Assembly (NCBI GenBank): GCA_937891905.1
Contig: CALATT010000019.1
Span: 1-12,837, forward strand
Source of the DNA: an uncultured Bacteroidales bacterium
Lineage (GTDB): Bacteria > Bacteroidota > Bacteroidia > Bacteroidales > Paludibacteraceae
DNA length: 12,837 nucleotides
Reading direction: 5' to 3'
The notes under the pieces are model-generated. The model saw only the letters and a program-made list of their open reading frames with translations. It was not told the DNA's origin and searched no databases. Made by a program: the position numbers and the translations under genes. How positions within the stretch are numbered: the stretch's first letter is position 1; each line of letters starts with the position of its first letter. Below are positions 1-6,398 of this stretch, piece after piece.

Positions 1-1021
1 CCCACACATTGCCCGTGGGTAGAGTGCTGTGGTTAAGAGCGTATAAGCAAGTGTCAATCTCTTTCTTATACACATGTGCGAGTAGCAAGTGGTTAATCGT
101 AGGACCAAACCACTGACGGGTATCTCCCTCCCACGCCTTGTAATTCCAGCAGTATTTAGCAACAGGAGCGCCTACGATTTTTTGACTGTCAACCAAAGGC
201 ACTTGGAATCGTTTTGTATATGTAGCACCATTCCATGTGTAGGCGATGGATGTGTTTACTCCATCGGTAATGGTTTCGTCATTATCCACTACATATACCT
301 GTTGATCGTATTGGAGCGTGCGATTAGCTGCTATCATCTCTGCATGGGTGGCAAAGTGAATACATGGGATAGTCGCCCAATTTGTCTCCGTGTCGTTAGC
401 ATCCCATTGTTTCCATCCCAATACATCGGGATCGGCAAACAATAGCGTTCTGCGCGTATTCTCGTAGCCTGCAAAAATAAGGTTATTTTGCAGCACATTG
501 ATAAATGAGCCCGTTTGTTGTGCAAACAATCCCGTCACCACACTACCCGTCGTGCCATATTGCAACGATGTAAATGTAGGCGAGATGACGAATGATTCAT
601 ACGGAGTAATGACAGCGGGTACAGCCTGCTCGGGTTGTGTTCCGTGCTTGTCGATGTACAGTTGCCATTCTCCTGCAGAGTACTTTGTGCCACTCTTGCC
701 GATGAGGCATACCTCGTGAGATGAGGTCATGCTAGCGATGACCTCTGCGAGTTCCGAGAGTTTGGTATTTGCGACATCTGCACCTTTATTCATAAGTACC
801 TCGTAAATCTTATAGAGGCTAGAATTAAGTGCCTGCAGCTTTACTGCAGCATTGCCCTTTATCTCTTCCCTATTGGCCTCATCCAATCCCGCTGCAATCA
901 CTTGCATCACAGCAAAAGAATCGATATTTTGCAAACACCAATCTTTTACCGCCTGCAGCAGCATGGTCATTATGTCCTCTACTTGACCCGTGGTCATTGC
1001 TCTATCTTGATTGTAATTCAT
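1..1021 (-). CDS. Large tail/fibre-like protein, C-terminally cut by the window edge
   Basis: This frame reads open for 340 codons from the ATG at 1021-1019 to the left edge with no stop, so the protein is partial. Residues 1-100 are mostly helical and end in a KLSELAEVI segment of a kind often seen near the start of phage tail proteins. Residues 140-285 look beta-rich (many T, V, Y, G). From about residue 286 the pattern PVAKYCWNYK, QWFGPTINHLL, EIDTCLYAL and a terminal W resembles the DUF1566/C-type-lectin-like domains of Bacteroidota surface and phage proteins, which usually continue into a YWSSTE-like strand; that part lies outside the window. It starts 4 nt after the preceding gene, so it belongs to the tail operon. 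A receptor-binding or fibre role is inferred from position and this weak resemblance. Confidence 0.6.
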   Translation of the reverse strand, partial: MNYNQDRAMTTGQVEDIMTMLLQAVKDWCLQNIDSFAVMQVIAAGLDEANREEIKGNAAVKLQALNSSLYKIYEVLMNKGADVANTKLSELAEVIASMTSSHEVCLIGKSGTKYSAGEWQLYIDKHGTQPEQAVPAVITPYESFVISPTFTSLQYGTTGSVVTGLFAQQTGSFINVLQNNLIFAGYENTRRTLLFADPDVLGWKQWDANDTETNWATIPCIHFATHAEMIAANRTLQYDQQVYVVDNDETITDGVNTSIAYTWNGATYTKRFQVPLVDSQKIVGAPVAKYCWNYKAWEGDTRQWFGPTINHLLLAHVYKKEIDTCLYALNHSTLPTGNVW

Positions 1022-1025
1022 TTTT

Positions 1026-1223
1026 TCATTCTGCTAATAGTTGATTGATTTTGTTATTCATGTGAGCCTTAAAAGCATTGTATTCAGCTGCAGTAGCCAA
1101 TTCAATGCCTCCTCCATCGTTTTTAGTTCCAATCATTACCTCTAGTTGTGCAGTTTGGATAACTGGAGTAATGTTAATAGAACCTTTATCCTCGATGTTT
1201 ACAACCAAATTGATAGTATCCAT
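1026..1223 (-). CDS. Small conserved-position phage protein, 65 aa
   Basis: I do not recognise the family. The first half looks like two or three beta strands (INLVVNIEDKG, VIQTAQLEVMIG). The second half is one helix (AAEYNAFKAHMNNKINQLL), possibly a short coiled coil. It starts 1 nt after the stop of the 112-aa gene and ends 4 nt before the large tail protein, so it is translated with them. A small tail accessory or assembly factor is possible from location alone. Confidence 0.6.
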   Translation of the reverse strand: MDTINLVVNIEDKGSINITPVIQTAQLEVMIGTKNDGGGIELATAAEYNAFKAHMNNKINQLLAE

Positions 1224-1224
1224 A

Positions 1225-1563
1225 TTATGTTTCCTCCGTGATAGGTTTATACACTATATTGATACCCGTGGGAGTGCTGTAGGCAGTTCTGCGTTGCTTA
1301 TCTTTGTCGATAATCAGAATATCCATCATCAATGCACCTCTCATTTTTTTTGTGTCCTCGGATGGCAATACGCCGCTAGCCTTTGAGCCTGCTATCTCCA
1401 TGGTGTGATACCCGCTCTTCGTGCCTATGGTATGCCTCGAGATGAAAGATGTATTCGTATAGAAATAGATAATCAATTTCTCTACCTCAGTCATATCCGG
1501 CACTAATCCCGTTTGGGCTACATCGAAATTGAAAGAAATGCTTTCTCCTTGAATCTTATCCAT
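1225..1563 (-). CDS. Tail/baseplate-region protein with a BppU-N-like pattern, 112 aa
   Basis: The opening MDKIQGESISFNFDVAQTG, followed by a stretch predicting beta strands (KLIIYFYTNTSF) and then a SGVLPSEDTKKMRGALMMDILIID segment, follows the pattern of small Ig-like domains found at the N-terminus of BppU-type baseplate proteins: a polymerised 'quantity' strand, a 'threshold' loop with DT, then an I-I-D strand. No other domain is visible. The gene sits after the tail tube gene, separated from it by 61 nt holding a terminator-like hairpin. It is followed after 1 nt by the 65-aa gene. The structural assignment is a resemblance by eye; it could equally be another small beta-sandwich tail protein. 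Confidence 0.55.
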   Translation of the reverse strand: MDKIQGESISFNFDVAQTGLVPDMTEVEKLIIYFYTNTSFISRHTIGTKSGYHTMEIAGSKASGVLPSEDTKKMRGALMMDILIIDKDKQRRTAYSTPTGINIVYKPITEET

Positions 1564-1569
1564 AGTGAT

Positions 1570-1608
1570 ATTAAAAAATTAAGGGCATGCACACTGTCAT
1601 GCATGCCC
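1570..1608 (-). terminator. Terminator-like hairpin after the tail tube gene
   Basis: A perfect 9-bp inverted repeat (GGGCATGCA at 1583-1591, TGCATGCCC at 1600-1608) encloses an 8-nt loop. Read on the minus strand it is followed by TTAATTTTTTAAT, a T-rich run. It lies between the stop of the 183-aa gene (1625) and the start of the 112-aa gene (1563). It probably ends or attenuates late transcription after the abundant tail tube gene. No promoter was recognised downstream, so partial read-through is assumed. Confidence 0.6.
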
Positions 1609-1624
1609 CGTGGTTAGTGATTGG

Positions 1625-2176
1625 TTACTCATTGACAAATTCAAAGCAGCCTCGGAAGAATCGCTCAAACTCTCCTAAATCGAAGATTGTAGGGTGGTTA
1701 GGAGCAAACCATTTGAATTCGATACTCCATCCGATTTTTGCGCCCAAATCATCTGCGATTTCGTTCTTAGCTGTGATACGCACAGGCTCTTTCACGAAAT
1801 GCAATTTAGATGAGGTCTTGAATAGCATTTTGAATTTCTTGCGAGCCGCTCTATCCCAAAACTCTTGGTTAGGTGCATAGGTTGGATCAACGAATGAGCC
1901 TGTATGGTCGTAGCCCAAAAGTCGCTCAGCCTCATCGCCTACACCTGCACCCATCTTTGGTGCACCACCATCGTATGAGCCGCTAGTCTCAGGGATAACA
2001 GTTGCCTGTCCGCTTTGAATGAGCGCCTCTACCTCGGTGTCGGTTGGAGTGTCGGATAACTCGGCGGTGTGGTCAATTAAGATTACACCACGCACGCGAG
2101 CAAATTCGTTCTCGCACGCATCGCATTCGTGTGTTACGCTAACACCGTCTGCGCAGTTGTTATTGTACTTAATCAT
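1625..2176 (-). CDS. Probable tail tube (major tail) protein, 183 aa
   Basis: This assignment rests mainly on position and size: it is the first gene after the head-to-tail joining genes and is followed by a strong hairpin, as expected for an abundant tail component. Residues 100-170 contain alternating charged and hydrophobic strands (KKFKMLFKTSSKLHF, KIGWSIEFKWFAPN) consistent with a beta-barrel tube subunit. The N-terminus carries Cys8, Cys18 and Cys21 (CDAC), an odd feature for a tube protein that might bind metal or form disulfides. The start overlaps the previous gene by 4 nt (ATGA). The alternative is another tail structural protein. No close family was recognised. Confidence 0.6.
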   Translation of the reverse strand: MIKYNNNCADGVSVTHECDACENEFARVRGVILIDHTAELSDTPTDTEVEALIQSGQATVIPETSGSYDGGAPKMGAGVGDEAERLLGYDHTGSFVDPTYAPNQEFWDRAARKKFKMLFKTSSKLHFVKEPVRITAKNEIADDLGAKIGWSIEFKWFAPNHPTIFDLGEFERFFRGCFEFVNE

Positions 2177-2697
2177 TTTGTAGTTTGTTTATAGCACGAT
2201 AATTGCATCGGCTTGTTAATACTGTATTTGATTCTAAATAGAAAATAATCGGGCTTGATGAAAAATTCAACGCCTGCAAACTCCGATGAAAATACCTCGT
2301 TTCGGTCGAATGATGTTTCAGTAGGCTTGCAATTATTCCTCAGTAAAATAGAGGCTAGCAGATTCTCCAAATCAAATTGATCGTAAACCTTGCGCTTGCC
2401 ACATACCACGATGGACATGTTCGTTTGTCTTGTTGCTTTAGGATAATCTCCTACTCCTCCAGCATTAGCAGTTGAGTACCCATTCGCAAAAACTCGATGG
2501 TAGATACCCACATCGTATTTGTCATCAAATAGGTCAGTTTGGCATTCCCCCGAATTTTCTACAAGAGCAGGCGCTTTGCCATTGGGGCTAATAGGCACAA
2601 TCTCCGCAATGCCTCTTATGGACAATTTGCAGCCCTTTAGAGCGTTGCTTATAGCCTCGTTAATAGTTTTTACTGTCTCACGCATTGAAATGTTCAT
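2173..2697 (-). CDS. Probable tail terminator/tail completion protein, 174 aa
   Basis: It follows the gp10-like neck gene (20-nt overlap) and precedes the probable tail tube (4-nt overlap), which is the classic place of the tail terminator in siphophages. The predicted layout is an N-terminal helix (VKTINEAISNALKG), beta strands around YDVGIYHRVF and TNMSIVVCGK, a helix DLENLLASILL, and a final pair of strands (VEFFIKPDYFLFRIKYSI). That alpha/beta order suits the terminator fold, which caps the tube and joins it to the head. The FLFRIKYSI-type ending is common in Bacteroidota phage proteins at this position. Sequence identity to named families was not tested. Confidence 0.55.
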   Translation of the reverse strand: MNISMRETVKTINEAISNALKGCKLSIRGIAEIVPISPNGKAPALVENSGECQTDLFDDKYDVGIYHRVFANGYSTANAGGVGDYPKATRQTNMSIVVCGKRKVYDQFDLENLLASILLRNNCKPTETSFDRNEVFSSEFAGVEFFIKPDYFLFRIKYSINKPMQLSCYKQTTK

Positions 2698-3124
2698 TTA
2701 TATAGTTTTCTCCGATTTTATTTACCATATCCCGCTCCCCTGCAGTAGGACTGAATATCTTTTTCTTATAGGTCTCCTCGCACCATCTAGCTTTTTGTAA
2801 CTGCTCGCTGGTAGAGTAGCCTATACCCGTTCCATTAGGAATTGGATAGAGAATCATTGCATTTTCCATCGTTCTCGTTAGGGACAAAACAACCTTGCTA
2901 CCCTCTAATCGCCCATGCTTTGGGCGTGTGTACTTGACATAGGCAGGAGAATACGCACCGATAGGACCACCGTCCGATGCTTTGCCATCTACATGGATGC
3001 GTTGGCGCATGGCAGCCATGAGGGATGTTGCTTGTAGGCGCGTCATTTTATCCACATCTACTGCACTGAGTTTTTGGTGCACGGTGGTTAAAACCTCCTC
3101 GAGATTGCTTTGTATCGTTATCAT
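2678..3124 (-). CDS. Neck / virion morphogenesis protein (HK97 gp10 or Mu gpG-like), 148 aa
   Basis: Residues 40-85 have the pattern of this family: an R-rich helix end (MRQRIHVDG), a Gly-rich stretch followed by AYSPAYVKYTRPKHGR, then SKVVLSLTRTMENAM, matching the usual 'G..f..ysp.y...k.gr....L..TG.L..si' layout. The C-terminal part includes a GIGYST strand and a helix. Members sit at the head-tail interface and help complete the neck. The gene overlaps the upstream connector by 4 nt (ATGA) and the downstream gene by 20 nt, so translational coupling is likely. The family call is good; whether it is closer to gp10 or gpG cannot be decided by eye. Confidence 0.7.
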   Translation of the reverse strand: MITIQSNLEEVLTTVHQKLSAVDVDKMTRLQATSLMAAMRQRIHVDGKASDGGPIGAYSPAYVKYTRPKHGRLEGSKVVLSLTRTMENAMILYPIPNGTGIGYSTSEQLQKARWCEETYKKKIFSPTAGERDMVNKIGENYINEHFNA

Positions 3125-3636
3125 GGGAGTGTAGGATGGAATGATACTAATGGTCTCCCCTCGGGTTTACATTCAAAACATGGGGATTGATGGATGTCTA
3201 TGTTATTGACCGCTGTTGTTAATTCTTGCTCAAATTGTCGCTCAAAGTGTGATTTTAACTCAGCGGCTTTGTCTTGCAGGATGGTAGTGTAAGAGTTCAT
3301 TCGGCTGCTTGTCGTTCTTGTGCGCATGAGTTCTGCACCCATGATATACCATAAGGCAGTCGCCAATAGGTCTTTGTTAGAAACGATAAGGCATTCGCAT
3401 TGCTCTCTCTTGTTTACACGATGTGCGATGTTTACCTCTCGGATAAATGCAGTACGGAATCTCAGCAAAGCCCTCTGCTCGATTTCCTCCCAAAGTTTCA
3501 TGCCTCCGCCCTCATCCAATGTGAGTTTATCCAAGAAATCCACCGAGATATCAGGCAGAGCATCTACATAGAGCCCCGACTCTGCTGTAGATGCTGCGCT
3601 TGATAATCCTATATAGCCTTTGAGTTGGTTTATCAT
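3121..3636 (-). CDS. Probable head-tail connector/adaptor, 171 aa
   Basis: The protein is mostly helical: residues 1-40 start MINQLKGYIGLSS, and residues 45-140 form long amphipathic helices (WEEIEQRALLRFRTAFIREV, LLATALWYIMGAELMRTR). It lies 9 nt after the capsid gene, where siphophages encode the gp6/gp15-like adaptor that docks on the portal. Cysteines cluster as CEC in the middle and CFEC near the C-terminus. No motif fixes the family, so the connector role is inferred from gene order, size and helical content. Confidence 0.55.
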   Translation of the reverse strand: MINQLKGYIGLSSAASTAESGLYVDALPDISVDFLDKLTLDEGGGMKLWEEIEQRALLRFRTAFIREVNIAHRVNKREQCECLIVSNKDLLATALWYIMGAELMRTRTTSSRMNSYTTILQDKAAELKSHFERQFEQELTTAVNNIDIHQSPCFECKPEGRPLVSFHPTLP

Positions 3637-3645
3637 ACTCTATGG

Positions 3646-4770
3646 TTAGGCTTGAGCTGGCAAGGTTGCATCCTTTGCCATGTAGTGCAAAGAACCGTTT
3701 ACGCCTTTCAAAACATCGTTGTCGCCGAATACATCATCAGGAGCATTAAACAAACCGTAATGCTTAGAGAGAGTGATACCCCATCCACGGTCACGAATAA
3801 GGCGACCTTCGCCATCGCGTTCAGGACAATCGTAGTATTTTAATTGCGCATCGAGCATGAGCTCGGTAAGCGTGCCATTTGCGAGAGTTACAGGGATAGG
3901 CAGAGTAAAGAATAAACTTCCACCACCGCCACGGTCGCCTGCATAGTCGCCAACATTCTTATTCCAATCTACCAAACCTACAAGGCCTTTAGCAAATACG
4001 CCGAAATGGTCTTTACCCCACTTGCTTGCGGTCTTAGGGTCGTAGTAAACATTCAAAGGCAGAGAGCCGATACCGCTGTCATCAGTACCTTTGAGTTTTT
4101 GGTAACGATCATATGCGCTAATTACACCGCTACCGCAAACCAACAAATCGCCCTCGATCTCGTTCATTTGAGCATCCTCCAAGAGTTTTACCACGCCATC
4201 GTTAAGTTCAGCAGTCTTGCCCAAGTTGATAGTTTGCACAGTTTTTACAAGTCCGTATGCTGCATTTGCGCCCCATTTGGTTGCTTGTGCTGCTACGAGC
4301 TGACTATCCATGTGCTGGATAAGGCCGTTTACTTTAACCACGATAGTCTTATAGAGTGCGGTCATCATTGGCACGGTCAAATTCTCAGGGTTCTTACCGT
4401 TATTGGTAATCTCCATAGTCTTAGTCGCCTCTACTTGATATTTACGCATATCAGCATCAGAGATGAAAATACCAATCTTAGAGAATAAATTGCGCTCAAT
4501 GGTCGCCTCTTTCCATTCGGGAACGATAGGCGTTTCGCAGTCGTCAATAGTGGTTACATCAGCCTCAGTGCCGCGTTGCATGTAGCGCAATTTGATTTGT
4601 TCGTCTTGACCGTCACGCCATGCGGTAATGTTTTTAATCTCGGTGATGGCGTTATTCTCCATCAACATCTTAGTAAATCCCACAGGTGATACCTTAGTTT
4701 GTGGGTCGTTAATGCCTGCAATAACAGTGATATTCAAAAGCAGGGCTTGTACAAATCCAATTAAATCCAT
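3646..4770 (-). CDS. Major capsid protein, 374 aa
   Basis: This is the shell subunit. It has the expected length, lies directly downstream of a scaffold-like gene, and is followed by connector genes. Residues 30-65 (GFTKMLMENNAITEIKNITA, KLRYMQRG) and the C-terminal run from about residue 302 (LMLDAQLKYYDCPE, GWGITLSKHYGLFNAP) to a final VLKGVNGSLHYM resemble capsid proteins common in Bacteroidota phages. The middle (LLVCGSGVISAYDRYQKLKG, residues 209-228) fits the axial-domain region. An HK97-type fold is expected for a tailed phage but cannot be proved from sequence by eye. The N-terminus shows no obvious delta domain, consistent with a separate scaffold gene upstream. Confidence 0.8.
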   Translation of the reverse strand: MDLIGFVQALLLNITVIAGINDPQTKVSPVGFTKMLMENNAITEIKNITAWRDGQDEQIKLRYMQRGTEADVTTIDDCETPIVPEWKEATIERNLFSKIGIFISDADMRKYQVEATKTMEITNNGKNPENLTVPMMTALYKTIVVKVNGLIQHMDSQLVAAQATKWGANAAYGLVKTVQTINLGKTAELNDGVVKLLEDAQMNEIEGDLLVCGSGVISAYDRYQKLKGTDDSGIGSLPLNVYYDPKTASKWGKDHFGVFAKGLVGLVDWNKNVGDYAGDRGGGGSLFFTLPIPVTLANGTLTELMLDAQLKYYDCPERDGEGRLIRDRGWGITLSKHYGLFNAPDDVFGDNDVLKGVNGSLHYMAKDATLPAQA

Positions 4771-4793
4771 GTGTTTAATGTTATTTTAGGGTT

Positions 4794-5669
4794 TTACTTT
4801 TGCAGGTCAGCAATACTGTTGCTAATCGATGCCACAAGGCTTTGAGGGATTTGTGGCGTAGTAGGTTGTGTGTCAATTACCTTTTGGATTGGCTGTTGAG
4901 TAGGTTGCTGCTTACCTGCTGTACTTACTCGCAGCATCTTAGAATCTGCGAGGACTTTGTCGGCAAAGCTGCTGAATGAAACAGGCTTGAAACCCTCATC
5001 CATATAGTCGAGAGTAGGGTTTGCGGCTTGCTTGAGGCGCAGCGTGCCATTGTCATTTATTGCGATTACTCCCTTTTCTTTGAGCATAGCATCCACAAGA
5101 TTGCGCGCTGTCATTACATTGACATTGCGAGGGATGGCATCGTTAGCATAAGGTTTGTCGCCAAGTTCCGCATCAATCAGCATGCTGAGCAATTGGCTCT
5201 CATGTGCCTGCTTAAGCTGCGCAATCTCGCCGTCTTTTGCAGCGATAGCAGTTTGCAGTTGTGATTGCAATTGCTGGAGTTGCTGGTTAAGTTGGTTTTC
5301 TTTCTCCGATGGCTGACCATTTTTATTTTTCTCGGCATCGATGAGAGATTGCATTTTGCTTGCAATAATCTCTGCGCGCTTGTAAGTGGATTTCTCTGCT
5401 GCGAGTTCAGTTTCAAATCCGAATTGCTTAGCGATCGCATCGAGGCGCTCATCAACACCTTTCAAAATGATAGGTTTGAAATGGTTTTGCACATCAGAAT
5501 TATTTTTCGCACCATCCAACGACATCAGCCCCGTGTTGAGGAGGTTTGCGAGGTCATCGTGAATCTCCGCTTGCGTGAGTTGATCGTTAGCTAGTAACGA
5601 AACGAGATGGGGGTTTTGTTGCGCACCTAATTTGGCGGCCATAGTATTGAGAAACTCTCCGATTAACAT
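4794..5669 (-). CDS. Scaffold-like capsid assembly protein, 291 aa
   Basis: The gene lies 23 nt upstream of the capsid gene. Residues 121-165 are a clear Gln-rich coiled coil (NQLNQQLQQLQSQLQTAIAA and on), flanked by a helical N-terminal half and a Q/P/T-rich C-terminal tail (250-275) that ends in a short helix (SLVASISNSIADLQK). A helical, coiled-coil protein with a short C-terminal helix immediately before the capsid gene is the usual form of a phage scaffold. No protease motif (such as a catalytic Ser with Lys or His dyad) was seen, so I do not call a maturation protease. The function is inferred from architecture and position. Confidence 0.65.
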   Translation of the reverse strand: MLIGEFLNTMAAKLGAQQNPHLVSLLANDQLTQAEIHDDLANLLNTGLMSLDGAKNNSDVQNHFKPIILKGVDERLDAIAKQFGFETELAAEKSTYKRAEIIASKMQSLIDAEKNKNGQPSEKENQLNQQLQQLQSQLQTAIAAKDGEIAQLKQAHESQLLSMLIDAELGDKPYANDAIPRNVNVMTARNLVDAMLKEKGVIAINDNGTLRLKQAANPTLDYMDEGFKPVSFSSFADKVLADSKMLRVSTAGKQQPTQQPIQKVIDTQPTTPQIPQSLVASISNSIADLQK

Positions 5670-5689
5670 AATTGTGTTTGTTTAGATGG

Positions 5690-6052
5690 TTACTTTTTGG
5701 TCTTGCTGGTCTTCTTTGCAGCAGGTTTCTTTTTGTCGGCTGGCTGCTCATCAGCAGGTGCCTCGTCTGCATTTGCAGGTTGCTCATCTGCATCAGCAGG
5801 TTTTTCAGCATCCGAGGATTCCTCGGCAGTTGATTCCGCTGTGTCGGCTGGCTGCTCAGTCTTCTTTCGTTCCTGGGCTGCTAATCGCTCGTCACGCTCT
5901 TTCACTTCGGGAAATTCTTTGTAAATCTCCTCTACTGTGGGCTCAGTAATCGCACATCCTTGCGATTGATAAAATTGCTTGTTAGTTGCAAGCAATACAA
6001 AATTCTTGCCACCATTGGTGGTCACTTTGATGTAATGTTTTGTGTTTACCAT
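5690..6052 (-). CDS. Small phage protein with acidic/basic low-complexity tail, 120 aa
   Basis: Residues 1-55 form a compact domain (HYIKVTTNGGKNFVLLATNK, then EPTVEEIYKEFPEV). Residues 56-105 are a low-complexity A/D/E/P/S stretch with repeated EQPAD units. The end is strongly basic (KKKPAAKKTSKTKK). A 17-bp direct repeat (5734-5750 and 5842-5858) underlies two of the repeat units. It is the first gene after the divergent promoter at 6078-6109 and lies 20 nt before the scaffold gene. I do not recognise the family; a small structural or assembly-linked protein is likely. The acidic then basic tail could mediate protein or DNA contact, but that is speculation. Confidence 0.65.
   Translation of the reverse strand: MVNTKHYIKVTTNGGKNFVLLATNKQFYQSQGCAITEPTVEEIYKEFPEVKERDERLAAQERKKTEQPADTAESTAEESSDAEKPADADEQPANADEAPADEQPADKKKPAAKKTSKTKK
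5734..5858. repeat. 17-bp direct repeat within the low-complexity coding tail
   Basis: TGTCGGCTGGCTGCTCA occurs at 5734-5750 and again at 5842-5858. It encodes EQPAD-type units of the 120-aa protein, so it most likely reflects internal duplication of the low-complexity tail rather than a regulatory site. Confidence 0.8.
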
Positions 6053-6077
6053 AACTTGAAAAGTTAAAAATTCGCTG

Positions 6078-6109
6078 CAAAGTTAGTTATCAAAATGATA
6101 AAAAACAAA
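6078..6109 (-). promoter_or_regulatory. Bacteroidota-type promoter for the scaffold/capsid genes
   Basis: Read on the minus strand there is a -33 box TTTG (6109-6106), exactly 20 nt, then a -7 box TAACTTTG (6085-6078), matching TTTG-N19-21-TAnnTTTG. Transcription would begin near 6071, about 19 nt before the ATG at 6052. It supplies a start for the capsid genes downstream of the terminator-bounded cassette. Confidence 0.75.
6087..6101. promoter_or_regulatory. Candidate operator: 5-5-5 inverted repeat
   Basis: TTATC (6087-6091), AAAAT, GATAA (6097-6101) is a perfect inverted repeat inside the spacer of the minus-strand promoter. It is a plausible binding site for the XRE protein encoded about 90 bp away, which would then repress the capsid-side promoter. 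The region is very A/T-rich, so chance is a real alternative. Nearby copies of the nearly palindromic AAATAATTT/AAATTATTT (6107-6115, 6140-6148, and AAATAATT at 6159-6166) are weaker candidates. Confidence 0.35.
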
Positions 6110-6145
6110 TAATTTGAGAAAAAAAGCAAAAAAAATAGTAAATTA

Positions 6146-6177
6146 TTTGCGTAGTAAAAAATAATTCACTATCTTTG
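6146..6177 (+). promoter_or_regulatory. Bacteroidota-type promoter for the HTH/glycohydrolase cassette
   Basis: There is a -33 box TTTG (6146-6149), exactly 20 nt, then a -7 box TATCTTTG (6170-6177), a full match to the Bacteroidota consensus. The expected transcription start is near 6184, so the ATG at 6193 would have a leader of only about 8-10 nt. A 7-bp direct repeat TAGTAAA (6136-6142 and 6152-6158) flanks the -33 box and might be regulatory. Confidence 0.8.
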
Positions 6178-6192
6178 CAACCGTATTTGAGT

Positions 6193-6396
6193 ATGCGAGC
6201 AGACTTTCATATAGGAGAACGCGTCAGAGAATTACGCAAACAGCGTGGTTTTTCCATGTATAAATTATCCCTCACAAGTGGGATAAGTATAGGTCATCTC
6301 CAGCGTATAGAATCAGGGAAAACAAGCCCCCAAATATCTACGCTCGAGAAATTGCTCGGTGCTTTGGATGCGACAATTACCATTGAAATCTTATAG
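6193..6396 (+). CDS. XRE-family helix-turn-helix transcriptional regulator, 67 aa
   Basis: A single HTH_3/XRE domain fills the protein: helix 1 (GERVRELRKQRGFS, about 8-21), helix 2 (SMYKLSLTSG), recognition helix (SIGHLQRIESGK, about 32-43), then the typical S-P-x-x-STLEKLLGAL ending. A TTG at 6175 in the same frame would add six residues, but it lies inside the -7 box, so the ATG at 6193 is chosen. It leads the cassette, with 2 nt to the glycohydrolase start, and probably regulates its own promoter or the divergent one, or both. It has no second domain. A toxin-antitoxin antitoxin role of HigA type is possible but there is no RelE-like partner next to it. Confidence 0.85.
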   Translation: MRADFHIGERVRELRKQRGFSMYKLSLTSGISIGHLQRIESGKTSPQISTLEKLLGALDATITIEIL

Positions 6397-6398
6397 TT

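Noticed and set aside
89..719. Plus-strand open frames at 89-445 and 498-719
   Set aside because: They are antisense to the 340-codon partial tail gene, which is uninterrupted, packed against its neighbours and has a plausible tail-protein sequence.
2519..2800. Plus-strand frame with hydrophobic stretches at 2519-2800
   Set aside because: It is antisense to two overlapping, well-packed minus-strand genes. The hydrophobicity is a by-product of the reverse strand.
4006..4488. Plus-strand open frame of 160 codons inside the capsid gene
   Set aside because: It is fully antisense to the major capsid gene, its product has no recognisable domain, and no promoter or leader precedes it.
4794..5669. 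Capsid maturation protease fused to scaffold
   Set aside because: No catalytic Ser-His or Ser-Lys motif is visible. The protein is a helical coiled-coil with a low-complexity tail.
6107..6166. Repeated AAATAATTT/AAATTATTT words as a CRISPR or attachment site
   Set aside because: The words are short, A/T-only and irregularly spaced. They fit promoter-region composition or weak operators, not a repeat array or an att core.
6175..6192. Upstream TTG start for the HTH gene adding six residues
   Set aside because: The TTG is part of the -7 promoter box (6170-6177) and lies upstream of the expected transcription start. The ATG at 6193 begins directly before the HTH domain.
6193..6396. HTH protein as a HigA-type antitoxin of a toxin-antitoxin pair
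   Set aside because: No RelE/HigB-like small toxin is adjacent. The next gene is a clear glycohydrolase, so a regulator of the cassette is the simpler reading.
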